The position numbers were made by a program, and so were the translations under genes. Shown here one piece after another: positions 35,524-44,424 of a DNA stretch of 64,000 nucleotides. Each line of letters starts with the position of its first letter. Within the stretch, counting starts at the first letter, position 1. The notes beneath the pieces were generated by a model. It saw only the letters and a program-made list of their open reading frames with translations, made no database searches and was not told the origin of the DNA. The stretch spans positions 2,108,001 to 2,172,000 of the forward strand of contig CP048485.1 of NCBI GenBank assembly GCA_025560025.1. The letters are read 5' to 3'. The stretch comes from Agrobacterium tumefaciens. Its GTDB lineage: Bacteria; Pseudomonadota; Alphaproteobacteria; Rhizobiales; Rhizobiaceae.

Positions 35524-36408
35524 ATGACATCCTATGTTCTGACAGTAGCCTGCAAATCGACCCGCGGCATCGTCGCCGCGATTTCCGGTTATCTGGCGGA
35601 AAAGGGCTGCAATATCATCGATAGTTCGCAGTTCGACGATCTTGAGACCGGCAAGTTCTTCATGCGCGTCTCCTTCATTTCCGAGGAAGGCGCAACGCTG
35701 CAGGCAATCACCGAGGGCTTTCAGCCGGTGGCCGAAAAATTCGGCATGGAGGCCCGCATTTACGGCGACGGCCAGCGCATGAAGACAATGTTGATGGTGT
35801 CGCGCTTCGGCCATTGCCTCAACGACCTGCTCTACCGCTGGAAGATCGGCGCACTGCCCATCGATATCGTCGGCGTCGTCTCCAACCATTTCGAATATCA
35901 AAAAGTGGTGGTCAACCACGACATTCCCTTCCACCACATCAAGGTGACGAAGGAGAACAAGCCCAGGGCCGAAGCGCAGCTGATGGACCTGATCGAGACG
36001 AGCGGCACCGAACTGGTGGTGCTCGCCCGTTACATGCAGGTGCTCTCCGACGACTTGTGCCGCAAGATGTCGGGCCAGATCATCAACATCCACCACTCCT
36101 TCCTCCCCTCCTTCAAGGGCGCCAACCCTTACAAGCAGGCGTATGAGCGCGGCGTGAAGCTGATCGGTGCCACGGCCCATTACGTCACCGCCGATCTCGA
36201 CGAAGGCCCGATCATCGAGCAGGACACGGTGCGCATCACCCACGCACAATCGGCCGACGATTATGTCTCGCTTGGCCGCGATGTGGAAAGCCAGGTGCTG
36301 GCCCGCGCCATCCACGCCCATATCCACCACCGCACCTTCATCAACGGCAACCGCACCGTCGTCTTCCCGCCAAGCCCGGGAAGTTATGCTTCCGAGCGGA
36401 TGGGGTGA
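35524..36408 (+). CDS. purU: Formyltetrahydrofolate deformylase PurU
   Basis: Hydrolyses 10-formyl-THF to THF and formate, balancing one-carbon pools and feeding PurT. It has 294 residues. N-terminal ACT domain (1-80, LTVACKSTRGIVAAISGYLA), then a formyltransferase domain with KTMLMVSRFGHCLNDLLYRW, the catalytic-loop NIHHSFLPSFKGANPYKQAY, and HYVTADLDEGPIIEQD with the catalytic Asp. Single gene, ordinary promoter spacing. Confidence 0.95.
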   Translation: MTSYVLTVACKSTRGIVAAISGYLAEKGCNIIDSSQFDDLETGKFFMRVSFISEEGATLQAITEGFQPVAEKFGMEARIYGDGQRMKTMLMVSRFGHCLNDLLYRWKIGALPIDIVGVVSNHFEYQKVVVNHDIPFHHIKVTKENKPRAEAQLMDLIETSGTELVVLARYMQVLSDDLCRKMSGQIINIHHSFLPSFKGANPYKQAYERGVKLIGATAHYVTADLDEGPIIEQDTVRITHAQSADDYVSLGRDVESQVLARAIHAHIHHRTFINGNRTVVFPPSPGSYASERMG

Positions 36409-36453
36409 AACCTTCGTCATTGACGAAATGACAACCACAGTTTACATTGCGCC

Positions 36454-36750
36454 ATGCTCACGATCCGGGAAACAAGCGAGTTTGCCGACTGGCTGGCGGG
36501 TCTGCGCGATGTGCAGGCGCGCGCCCGCATCGCACGCCGCATTTACCGGCTGGCGGACGGCAATCCCGGAGACGTGAAACCGGTTGGCGAAGGCGTCAGC
36601 GAACTCAGGATCGACCTTGGACCGGGATATCGGGTCTATTTTGTCCAGCACGGCGATGTCGTCATCATATTGCTGTGTGGCGGCGACAAGGCGTCACAGT
36701 CCCGCGACATCGCCAGAGCCAAGAAACTGGCCAGAGCGCTCAAGGAGTGA
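36454..36750 (+). CDS. RelE/ParE-superfamily toxin (addiction module killer type)
   Basis: 98 residues. Pattern ETSEFADWLAGLRDVQARAR, RLADGNPGDVKPVGEGVSEL, RIDLGPGYRVYFVQHGDVVI and LLCGGDKASQSRDIARAKKL is the HigB-like addiction-module killer family, normally mRNA-cleaving or DNA-gyrase-type toxins. The toxin gene comes first and the antitoxin second (starts 5 bases later), as is usual for this family. It lies 46 bases after purU but presumably has its own promoter. Confidence 0.9.
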   Translation: MLTIRETSEFADWLAGLRDVQARARIARRIYRLADGNPGDVKPVGEGVSELRIDLGPGYRVYFVQHGDVVIILLCGGDKASQSRDIARAKKLARALKE

Positions 36751-36754
36751 GACC

Positions 36755-37060
36755 ATGCCACTTGTGACACGCGATTACGATGCTGCCCGTTATCTTGATA
36801 GTGACGAAGCGCTTGCCGCTTACATCGCCGACGCCACAGAGAGCGGCGACGCACAGGAACTTGCGCATGCGCTGGGGGTCGTGGCGCGGGCCAAGGGTAT
36901 GACCGACCTTTCGAGACAAACCGGCCTTCCCCGCCAGACCTTGTACAAGGCATTGAGCGGTGAGGGAAATCCGGAACTGGCGACGATTGCCAAGGTCGCG
37001 GACGCGCTGGGCTACAGGCTCTCGCTGGTGGCGAAATCGCCTGCAGACACGGCCGCCTGA
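36755..37060 (+). CDS. HTH antitoxin partner of the RelE-like toxin
   Basis: 101 residues from the ATG at 36755, whose ribosome-binding site AAGGAG lies in the toxin's last codons. The C-terminal half is an Xre-like HTH (AKGMTDLSRQTGLPRQTLYK, then GEGNPELATIAKVADALGYR) of the probable addiction-module antidote family. The N-terminal part should bind the toxin. Likely represses its own operon. Confidence 0.9.
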   Translation: MPLVTRDYDAARYLDSDEALAAYIADATESGDAQELAHALGVVARAKGMTDLSRQTGLPRQTLYKALSGEGNPELATIAKVADALGYRLSLVAKSPADTAA

Positions 37061-37072
37061 TAAACCGACGGG

Positions 37073-38467
37073 TTATGGCGCCTTTTCCACGCCACCGAAC
37101 ACCACCCGCGCCCTCAGCCCACGCCCCTCCGCGCCATCCTCCAGTGTCAGCCGCCCGCCGAACAGCCCGGCGATCTCTTCGATGATGGCAAGGCCGAGGC
37201 CGGCGCCGGGGGCGGCGTTGGCTTCGCCGCGGGCGAAGCGCTGGCGCACCATGGCGCGTTTTTCCGGGGGGATGCCGGGGCCGTTATCCTCGACTTCCAG
37301 CCAGACGGCGCTCGTCTCCCTGCCGACACGCACGGTGACTTCCGCACCGCGACCGGCATAGTTGATGGCATTGGAAACGAGATTGCCGATCAGCTCCCCG
37401 ATGAGGAGCGGTTCGGCGAGAATGGTCGCTTCGCCCTCACCTTCAAAACCGAGATCGATGCCGGCCTCCGACGCGCGCGGCACGAAATCGGCTGTCACAT
37501 TCTGCGCAACGGCCACGAGATCGATTGCGGAAAAATCATGCTTTTCGCTCGAACCGGCGGCATCGATATTGGCCATGCGCAGCAGCTGGGCGAGGATATG
37601 TTCGGCATGGGCCACGGACGCCCCGCCCTTCAGTGCCGCCGCCTGCGCTTCCTCTAAACTTCCCGCACGGGCTGAAAGCGCAAGCTGGGTGCTGATGATG
37701 GCGAGCGGCGTGCGCAGCTGGTGGCTGGCATTGCCGGTGAAATGGCGGAGGGCATCGAGCGCCGATTGCAGCCGCACCATGAAGGAATTGACCGTTTCCA
37801 CCAGGTTTTCCACCTCCACCGGCACGGATTGGCGGATGGGGTGCAGGTCGTTCGGGCTGCGCTCGGCAATCGCTTCGCTGAGCCGGTAAAGCGGGCGCAG
37901 CGAAATCGTCACCGCGATCCAGACGATGATCGCCGCCCCGACGATCATCAACAGCAGGCGCAGCGCAGAGCGCAGGATGATCGCCTGCGCCAGCTGGCTG
38001 CGGGCAATGGTGGTTTCGGCAACCGTTACGGAAAAGGGCACGGAATTGATGCCGGTGGAAGCGAAACGCCTGATCGCAGCGATGCGGATCGGTTCATCGC
38101 GGAACACGGCATCGCGATAGGCGGGGGTATCACCCGCCGGGTTCTCCACCGTCGGCAGGTTCTGGTAACCGGTGAGGAATTGCCCGTTCGGCCCGTCGAC
38201 ACGGTAGAACACCCGGTCCTGTGCAGCCGATGTCAGCATTTCCAGCGCGACATAGGGAATATCGACTTCCAGCGAGCCGTCCTCGGCCACCACCACCCGC
38301 TCGGCGATGGCAAGTGCGGAACCGGAAAGCACCCGGTCCGAAACGACATTGGCGGTATTGACCGCCTCGCGCCATGTATCGGTCAGCGCAACGCAGCCGA
38401 TGATGGCGGTGGAAATGAGAAGCCAGCCTAAAAGTCGCCGCCTGAGCGAATAGGCGGCCTGTCTCAT
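37073..38467 (-). CDS. tctE: Sensor histidine kinase TctE
   Basis: 464 residues. Two membrane segments (about 10-28 and 168-190) flank a periplasmic sensor domain of about 140 residues; HAMP follows. The H-box is FTGNASHQLRTPLAIISTQL, the N-box LIGNLVSNAINYA, and the G-boxes DNGPGIP and GAGLGLAI. TctE/TctD regulate the tricarboxylate transporter TctCBA, encoded 2 kb away. It overlaps tctD by 4 bases. The antitoxin gene converges on it 13 bases away. Confidence 0.9.
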   Translation of the reverse strand: MRQAAYSLRRRLLGWLLISTAIIGCVALTDTWREAVNTANVVSDRVLSGSALAIAERVVVAEDGSLEVDIPYVALEMLTSAAQDRVFYRVDGPNGQFLTGYQNLPTVENPAGDTPAYRDAVFRDEPIRIAAIRRFASTGINSVPFSVTVAETTIARSQLAQAIILRSALRLLLMIVGAAIIVWIAVTISLRPLYRLSEAIAERSPNDLHPIRQSVPVEVENLVETVNSFMVRLQSALDALRHFTGNASHQLRTPLAIISTQLALSARAGSLEEAQAAALKGGASVAHAEHILAQLLRMANIDAAGSSEKHDFSAIDLVAVAQNVTADFVPRASEAGIDLGFEGEGEATILAEPLLIGELIGNLVSNAINYAGRGAEVTVRVGRETSAVWLEVEDNGPGIPPEKRAMVRQRFARGEANAAPGAGLGLAIIEEIAGLFGGRLTLEDGAEGRGLRARVVFGGVEKAP

Positions 38468-39144
38468 TCAGCCATCTCCGGCAGCTTTTCGAGATAATAA
38501 CCGATGCCGCGCGCCGTCTTCACCGTCAACCCGTGGGGCGCGAGCCGCTTGCGCAGGCGGCTGACATATTGCTCGATGGCATTGGCGGAAATATCGTCGT
38601 CGAAGCCGGTGAGCGACTGCACGATGGCTTCCTTGGCAACGACCTTGCCTGCCCGCATGAACAGCACTTCGAGCAACGCCACCTCGCGCGCCGGAATATC
38701 GAGCGGACGTCCATCCGCCGAAAAAGTGCGGGAATTGAGATCGAAAAACACCTTGCCGAAACTCAGCGCCGAGGAGCGCAGACCGGCATTGCGGCGCAGC
38801 AGCACCCGCACCCTTGCCTCGAATTCGGTGATGTCGAAAGGCTTGATCATGTAGTCGTCAGCGCCAAGATCGAGCCCCTTGACCTTTTCCTCCGGCGTGC
38901 CGCGCGCCGTCAGGATCAGCACCGCCGCCTTGTCCTGGCGCGAGCGCATGGAGCGCAGCACCTCGATACCGTCCATTTCCGGCAGGTTGAGATCGAGAAT
39001 GACCAGATCGAAGCTTTCCGCCGCAATCGCCGCATCGGCGGAAGCGCCATCGGACACCACATCCACCGCATAACCGCTGCCGCGCAGAAGCGCCGACAGC
39101 CCCTCCGACAGCACCTGATTGTCCTCGACCAGCAAAATACGCAA
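38464..39144 (-). CDS. tctD: Response regulator TctD
   Basis: 226 residues, OmpR class. Receiver with E7-D8 and phospho-acceptor D51 (LVILDLNLPEMDGIEVL), conserved Lys in YMIKPFDITEFEARV. Winged helix ending AIEQYVSRLRKRL and TVKTARGIGYYLEKL. It is the first gene of tctDE, divergent from the periplasmic binding protein with only 52 bases between the starts, so one control region serves both. Confidence 0.92.
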   Translation of the reverse strand: MRILLVEDNQVLSEGLSALLRGSGYAVDVVSDGASADAAIAAESFDLVILDLNLPEMDGIEVLRSMRSRQDKAAVLILTARGTPEEKVKGLDLGADDYMIKPFDITEFEARVRVLLRRNAGLRSSALSFGKVFFDLNSRTFSADGRPLDIPAREVALLEVLFMRAGKVVAKEAIVQSLTGFDDDISANAIEQYVSRLRKRLAPHGLTVKTARGIGYYLEKLPEMAE

Positions 39145-39196
39145 ATCTTCCCTCCCACAGCATTGCCGAGTTTAACCAGACCCTTACCGCTTGTGA

Positions 39197-40294
39197 ATGG
39201 CCAGCGCCTGCTGCATGATCTTTTCCATGCGTATCTGCCTTCTCCTCTGTCTCTGTCTTTGCATGGCCTCGCCCGCCCTTGCGCAAGTCGCCATCTTTCC
39301 GGCACCCTCCGGCAAGGCGGATGCCGAGACGCTGGTGGTCTATTCCTCGCTGGACGAACCGCTGGCGACGCCGATGATCGAGGGTTTCCAGAAGGCCAAT
39401 CCCGATATCGCCGTCCATTACGAGGATATGCTGACGGGCGAGATTTACGACCGCATCGTCAAAGAAACCGACGCCGGCAAAAAGACCGCCGATTTCGCGT
39501 TTTCCTCCGCCATGGATCTGCAGGTGAAGCTGAGCAATGACGGTTATGCCCAGCGTTCTGACCTCGCCATGAGCGCCCGCTGGCCCGCCTGGGCCAACTG
39601 GCGCAATACCGCCTATGCGCTGACCTTCGAACCCGCAGTCTTCGTTTATCACAAGCCGAGCTTCACCACCGAAAAACCGCCCGCCACCCGTGCCGAATTC
39701 GTGGATTATCTCGAACGTCATGCAAAGGAAATCCACGGCCGCATCGCCACTTACGACATCGAACGCTCCGGTGTCGGCTTCCTGTTCATGTCTCGGGATC
39801 AGGAACAGTTCGGCGATATATGGAGCGTCATCAAGGCCATGGGCGCAGCAGGCGTGAAGGTCTATTCCACCTCCTCGGCCATTCTGGAACGCGTTTCCGA
39901 CGGCCGTTTCGTGCTGGGCTACAATATTCTCGGCTCCTATGCGGCGGACTGGGCCTCGCGCCACCCCGATGTCGGCATCGTGCTGCCGAAAGACTATACC
40001 GTCGTCATGTCGCGCATCGGCCTGGTGCCGGAAGCCGCCGCCAACCCGGCGCTCGGCCGCCGTTATCTGGAATTCTTCATGTCGAAGGAGGGCCAGACGA
40101 TCATGGCCCGGCAGTTGCAGATCCCCGCCGTCAGCCCGGAAGTGGCGGGCGAAAACACCGCCAACACCATGCAGGCCATCCACGGCGCGCAATTGCGCCC
40201 GGTCCCGGTCAGCCCCGGTCTGATGGTGTATCTGGATCAGGTCAAACGCAGCCGTCTGATCGAGCGCTGGAACGAAGCGTTGCGGTCGCAGTAG
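39197..40294 (+). CDS. Periplasmic substrate-binding protein (AfuA/PgtC-like), Tct-linked
   Basis: 365 residues (355 if the ATG at 39227 is used; neither has a clear ribosome-binding site). Signal peptide RICLLLCLCLCMASPALA. The mature part is an iron/phosphonate-type extracellular solute-binding fold: LVVYSSLDEPLATPMIEGFQ, VHYEDMLTGEIYDRIVKETD, then RIGLVPEAAANPALGRRYLE. No permease or ATPase gene accompanies it. It sits head-to-head with tctDE. PgtC in the Salmonella PgtABC sensing system is a comparable secreted partner of a two-component system, so a sensory rather than transport role is plausible. Confidence 0.8.
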   Translation: MASACCMIFSMRICLLLCLCLCMASPALAQVAIFPAPSGKADAETLVVYSSLDEPLATPMIEGFQKANPDIAVHYEDMLTGEIYDRIVKETDAGKKTADFAFSSAMDLQVKLSNDGYAQRSDLAMSARWPAWANWRNTAYALTFEPAVFVYHKPSFTTEKPPATRAEFVDYLERHAKEIHGRIATYDIERSGVGFLFMSRDQEQFGDIWSVIKAMGAAGVKVYSTSSAILERVSDGRFVLGYNILGSYAADWASRHPDVGIVLPKDYTVVMSRIGLVPEAAANPALGRRYLEFFMSKEGQTIMARQLQIPAVSPEVAGENTANTMQAIHGAQLRPVPVSPGLMVYLDQVKRSRLIERWNEALRSQ

Positions 40295-40632
40295 GTTCCC
40301 CCTCATTCCAGTGCTCGTCACAGGAATGAGGGTGTGGACCAAGCTTCAAAGGCGCAAAACAAAGCCATCCCACACGCCACAGTAGACGTCCGATACAAAT
40401 TAATAGAGAGTAAATGCGCAAGGACTTGCGTAGCGTCAGTTAGATGACAGCTTTTTGTGATGCTCTGCAATCCTTCTTCATTCCGTGGAGGCGGAAGAAG
40501 ATGCGGGAGGAAATCCAGGACGGTTGCAAGGCCCCACGCTGAGCATTCAGCGCCGGTACAGACGCGTCCGAAAAGCCCCCCGCATAAACGAAAAACGACG
40601 CCCAAAAGGGCATCCTGAGGAGGGTTTTCCAA
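40295..40632. promoter_or_regulatory. Spacer upstream of tctCBA with a 10-bp inverted repeat
   Basis: CCCTCATTCC (40300-40309) and GGAATGAGGG (40323-40332) form a hairpin 6 bases after the binding-protein stop, with no T run. It may terminate that gene or stabilise its end. The remaining 300 bases should contain the tctC promoter and TctD sites, which I cannot define. The tctC ribosome-binding site GAGGAGGG lies at its end. Confidence 0.4.
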
Positions 40633-41577
40633 GTGAAGCATTTTCTTATCGGCACATTTCTGGCGGGCGTGATCGCTCTTCCGGCGGTTGCAGCGGATTA
40701 CACCATCATCGCGCCGGCCAATCCCGGCGGCGGCTGGGACCAGACCGCGCGCTCCCTGCAGAGCGTGCTGCAGGAAGAAGGCATTTCCAAGAGCGTTCAG
40801 GTGCAGAACGTACCGGGCGCCGGCGGCACCATCGGTCTTGCACAATTCGCCAGCCAGCAGAAGGGCAACCCGAACGCCCTCATCGTCGGCGGTTACGTGA
40901 TGGTCGGCGCGATCCTCACCAACAACGCGCCCGTCACGCTTAAGGAAGTAACACCGATCGCCCGTCTGACCGGCGAATATGAAGCCATCGTCGTTCCGGC
41001 ATCCTCGCCGCTGAAGACCATCGGCGACCTCGTCGACCAGCTCAAGAAGGATCCGGGCAGCGTTTCCTGGGGCGGCGGCTCTGCTGGCGGCACCGACCAC
41101 ATCGCGGTTGGCCTGATCGCCAAGGCGGCCGGCGTCGATCCGACCAAGATCAACTACATCGCTTATTCCGGCGGCGGCGAAGCGCTTGCCTCGATCCTCG
41201 GCTCGCAGGTAACCGCCGGTATTTCGAGCTACGGCGAATTCGAAAGCCAGGTAAAGGCCGGCACGCTGCGCCTGCTCGCGGTTTCCAGTGAAGAGAAGCT
41301 GGAAGGCGTTGATGCGCCGACGCTGAAGGAAAGCGGCCTTGATGTCGTCGTCCAGAACTGGCGCATGGTCGCCGCTCCTCCCGGCCTGACGCCGGAACAG
41401 GAAAAGGCCGTCAATGCCGACATCGAAAAGCTGGTGAAGTCCGCCAAGTGGCAGGAAACCCTGAAGACCAAGAGCTGGATGGACACCTATCTCGCCGGTG
41501 ACGAATTCAAGGCGCAGCTCGCCAAGGATACTGACGCCACCGCCGCCATCCTCAAAGACATCGGACTGGTAAAATGA
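40633..41577 (+). CDS. tctC: Tripartite tricarboxylate transporter substrate-binding protein TctC
   Basis: 314 residues, GTG start with GAGGAGGG eight bases upstream. Signal peptide KHFLIGTFLAGVIALPAVAA. Bug/TctC family: DYTIIAPANPGGGWDQTARS and VQNVPGAGGTIGLAQFASQ near the N terminus, then SWGGGSAGGTDHIAVGL. Binds citrate or a related tri- or dicarboxylate in the periplasm. Overlaps tctB by 4 bases (ATGA). Confidence 0.93.
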   Translation: MKHFLIGTFLAGVIALPAVAADYTIIAPANPGGGWDQTARSLQSVLQEEGISKSVQVQNVPGAGGTIGLAQFASQQKGNPNALIVGGYVMVGAILTNNAPVTLKEVTPIARLTGEYEAIVVPASSPLKTIGDLVDQLKKDPGSVSWGGGSAGGTDHIAVGLIAKAAGVDPTKINYIAYSGGGEALASILGSQVTAGISSYGEFESQVKAGTLRLLAVSSEEKLEGVDAPTLKESGLDVVVQNWRMVAAPPGLTPEQEKAVNADIEKLVKSAKWQETLKTKSWMDTYLAGDEFKAQLAKDTDATAAILKDIGLVK

Positions 41578-42068
41578 GCCAGGGTTCTAACCCTTCGCAG
41601 CATCAAAAGCGCCGCCCTGACTGGGCGGCGCTGGCGATCGCCATCTTCCTCGTCATCATCGCCTCGGTGATCTTCTGGGACAGCGCGCGTCTCGCCAGCG
41701 TCACCGGTTATTCGCCGGTCGGCCCGGCAACGGTGCCTTACGCTATCGGCTTCTGTCTTATCGGCCTGGCGCTGTGGACAGCCATCGAAGCCTGGCGCGG
41801 TGATTTTCCCGAACGCGACAAACAGGAAATCGCCCCGGTTATCTGGGTCGTCGCCGGCCTTGCCGCACAGATGCTGCTGCTGAACATTGCCGGTTTCTCC
41901 ATCGCCACCGGCCTGCTCTTCGCCTTTACGGCGCGCGCCTTCGGCAAACGCAAGCTCTGGTATTCGATCCCCATCGGCATCGCCCTGAGCTTCTTCATCT
42001 GGTTCATCTTCGCGCGGCTGCTGCAGCTTTCACTGCCCGCCGGGCCTCTGGAACGGCTGCTCTTCTAA
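41574..42068 (+). CDS. tctB: Tripartite tricarboxylate transporter small subunit TctB
   Basis: 164 residues with four predicted membrane helices (for example WAALAIAIFLVIIASVIFW, then VPYAIGFCLIGLALWTAIEA). Poorly conserved small membrane subunit, identified by size and position between tctC (4-base overlap) and tctA. Confidence 0.88.
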   Translation: MSQGSNPSQHQKRRPDWAALAIAIFLVIIASVIFWDSARLASVTGYSPVGPATVPYAIGFCLIGLALWTAIEAWRGDFPERDKQEIAPVIWVVAGLAAQMLLLNIAGFSIATGLLFAFTARAFGKRKLWYSIPIGIALSFFIWFIFARLLQLSLPAGPLERLLF

Positions 42069-42161
42069 CAGCCATTCCGACCAAAATTCGAGATCACAGG
42101 AACAATTGGCGCGCGATGACGCAAAAGCCAGCCGTTCCGCCCGACAGGGGGACATCTGTCC

Positions 42162-43679
42162 ATGAGTACCTTTGAATTCCTGCTGCACGGTCTTGAGGTT
42201 GCCGCCCAACCCATGAACCTGCTCTATGCGCTGATCGGCGTCACGCTCGGCACCGCCGTCGGCGTTCTGCCCGGTATCGGCCCTGCGCTGACCGTGGCGC
42301 TGCTTCTGCCCGTTACCTACCGGCTCGATCCCGCCGGTTCGCTCATCATGTTCGCCGGCATCTATTATGGCGGCATGTATGGCGGCTCGACCACCTCGAT
42401 CCTGCTCAACACGCCGGGCGAAAGCGCCTCGATCGTGACCGCGCTCGAAGGCAACAAGATGGCCCGCAAGGGCAGAGGCGGCCCGGCGCTGGCCACCGCC
42501 GCCATCGGCTCCTTCGTCGCCGGCCTCATCGCCACCATCGCGCTGGCCTTCGTTGCGCCCTTTATCGTCAAGCTGGCGCTGGTTTTCGGCCCGCGCGAAT
42601 ATTTCGCGCTGATGGTGCTGGCTTTCGTCACCGTTTCCTCCGCCTTCGGGGATTCGGCGCTGCGCGGCCTCACCTCGCTGTTCATCGGCTTTGCGCTCGC
42701 CATCGTCGGCATCGACCAGCTGACGGGCCAGACCCGCATGAGCTTCGGCATTCCCGACCTGCTTGACGGCGTCGAAGTGACGACGCTTGCGGTCGCCATG
42801 TTCGCAATCGGCGAAACGCTTTTCATTGTCGCGCAGGGCCAGACTGGCGACGACAAGGTCGAGGCCGTCAAGGGTTCGGTCTGGATGAGTGCGCAGGACT
42901 GGGCGCGTTCCTGGAAAGCCTGGCTGCGCGGCACCCTGATCGGCTTCCCCATCGGCGCCATGCCGGCGGGCGGCGCTGAAATCGGCACCTTCCTATCCTA
43001 TGCCACTGAAAAGAAGCTGACCAAATATCCGGAAGAATTCGGCCATGGCGCCATTGAAGGTGTTGCCGGTCCTGAAGCGGCCAACAATGCGTCCGCCGCC
43101 GGTACGCTCGTGCCGCTCCTGACACTCGGCCTGCCGACGACGGCGACCGCCGCCATCATGCTCGCCGGCTTCCAGCAGTTCGGCCTGCAGCCCGGCCCGC
43201 TGCTGTTCGCCACCAATCCGCAGCTCGTCTGGGGTCTGATCGCCAGCCTGTTCATCGCAAACCTGATGCTGCTGGTTCTGAACCTGCCGCTCGTCGGCCT
43301 GTGGGTGAAACTGCTGACCATTCCGAAGCCCTGGCTTTATGCGGGTATTCTGCTGTTCGCGACGCTCGGCACCATTGGCGCCAACCCCTCGGTATTCGAA
43401 CTCGGCATGCTGCTCGCCTTCGGTATCCTCGGCTACGTCATGCGCATCTTCGGTTATCCGATTGCGCCTGCGGTCGTCGGCCTGATCCTCGGCCCGCTTG
43501 CGGAACAGCAGCTTCGCCGCGCACTGGCCATCGGCCAGGGCGATCCGACGGTGCTGTTTACCTCACCGATCGCCGTCGGCCTCTTCGCTGTCGCGGCAGC
43601 CGCCTTCATCATCCCGCTTATCATGCGTATCCGCGGCCGTGGCGAGGTGCTGACGCAGCTTGCCGCCAACGAGGACTGA
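42162..43679 (+). CDS. tctA: Tripartite tricarboxylate transporter large permease TctA
   Basis: 505 residues, about 11-12 membrane segments. Family signatures: [40 protein letters not shown] and [20 protein letters not shown] at the N terminus, then [20 protein letters not shown] and [16 protein letters not shown]. Sodium- or proton-driven import of citrate or similar acids with TctB and TctC. It starts 93 bases after tctB with a GGGG ribosome-binding site and ends at a strong terminator. Confidence 0.95.
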   Translation: MSTFEFLLHGLEVAAQPMNLLYALIGVTLGTAVGVLPGIGPALTVALLLPVTYRLDPAGSLIMFAGIYYGGMYGGSTTSILLNTPGESASIVTALEGNKMARKGRGGPALATAAIGSFVAGLIATIALAFVAPFIVKLALVFGPREYFALMVLAFVTVSSAFGDSALRGLTSLFIGFALAIVGIDQLTGQTRMSFGIPDLLDGVEVTTLAVAMFAIGETLFIVAQGQTGDDKVEAVKGSVWMSAQDWARSWKAWLRGTLIGFPIGAMPAGGAEIGTFLSYATEKKLTKYPEEFGHGAIEGVAGPEAANNASAAGTLVPLLTLGLPTTATAAIMLAGFQQFGLQPGPLLFATNPQLVWGLIASLFIANLMLLVLNLPLVGLWVKLLTIPKPWLYAGILLFATLGTIGANPSVFELGMLLAFGILGYVMRIFGYPIAPAVVGLILGPLAEQQLRRALAIGQGDPTVLFTSPIAVGLFAVAAAAFIIPLIMRIRGRGEVLTQLAANED

Positions 43680-43705
43680 GAAACCAGGAACCTCCCAAGG
43701 CAACT

Positions 43706-43737
43706 GGCCCCGTATCTTCGGATGCGGGGCCTTTTTT
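43706..43737 (+). terminator. tctCBA terminator
   Basis: Eleven-base stem GGCCCCGTATC / GATGCGGGGCC closed by a TTCG tetraloop and followed by six T. Confidence 0.93.
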
Positions 43738-43807
43738 ATTCACGCCAACGGGATGTGTGGCGCAGTCGCGGCCATGATATGATTCCGCCCCAACGCAGGA
43801 GAAAAAT

Positions 43808-44065
43808 ATGCGCACGATCGCGATCATGATGGTTCTGGCGCTTACCGGCTGCACCACCGCCCCCGATGTCGAACCCATTCCCGGCAGCATCACCTATGGC
43901 GGGCAGCCGCGCACCAAACTGACCAAATCCCCCATCGGCAGCACGCTCAGCAATGAATTCGTCATGGGCGACGGGCGGCTGGCTATCGAAACCTACCGCG
44001 TGCAACCGGACCGCTCCCTGAAACTGGAGAGACGCGAAATCGTCGGCGACTGGCCACCGGAGTGA
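43808..44065 (+). CDS. Small lipoprotein of unknown function
   Basis: 85 residues. Signal peptide with lipobox RTIAIMMVLALTGC, acylated Cys15. The short mature part (EPIPGSITYGGQPRTKLTKS, then PIGSTLSNEFVMGDG) matches no family I know. CAGGAGAAAA precedes the ATG. It stands alone between tctA and a RIME-like repeat. Confidence 0.75.
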   Translation: MRTIAIMMVLALTGCTTAPDVEPIPGSITYGGQPRTKLTKSPIGSTLSNEFVMGDGRLAIETYRVQPDRSLKLERREIVGDWPPE

Positions 44066-44100
44066 GGGGAACCTGCTTACCTGTTGCTGCTATTGAGACC

Positions 44101-44215
44101 CCGTCATGCCGGACTTGATCCGGCATCCAGCCAGCCCAAGTCCTTGGGCTGAAAGAACCCTCATCGCCGCGCAGACGCGCGTCGGCTGGATGCCGGATCA
44201 AGTCCGACATGACGG
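44101..44215. repeat. RIME-like palindromic repeat, copy 2
   Basis: Outer arms CCGTCATGCCGGACTTGATC and the mirror ending GTCCGACATGACGG. The inner hairpin is identical to that of the copy at 28592 (AGCCCAAG/CTTGGGCT). Changes in one outer arm relative to copy 1 are matched in the other. Confidence 0.85.
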
Positions 44216-44297
44216 ATGTCGTGGCTAGGCTGCGTCCTACGTCCGGCGATCACAACGAGTCTTGCTCCACCCTCTCCCCCTTTCCCGCTCACGGCAA

Positions 44298-44314
44298 TTC
44301 AGAACCGTTCTAAA
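44298..44314. promoter_or_regulatory. Irr-type (ICE-like) box upstream of the siderophore ABC operon
   Basis: TTCAGAA-CCG-TTCTAAA: a near-perfect inverted repeat (one mismatch) resembling the rhizobial iron control element TTTAGAA/TTCTAAA, 111 bases before the first gene. Suggests iron-dependent control by Irr. Confidence 0.45.
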
Positions 44315-44424
44315 ACATAATTTTGATTTCCGCTGACCTTGCCAATAAAGCTGATCGCCAACATCAAGTTAACCCGGCGGGATCACGTCCGCCAGCTCGG
44401 AACCATATTGCAAGGGACATATCA

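Noticed and set aside
38858..40342. 494-codon minus-strand frame covering the binding-protein gene
   Set aside because: It contradicts the tctD frame and the signal-peptide-bearing binding protein on the other strand.
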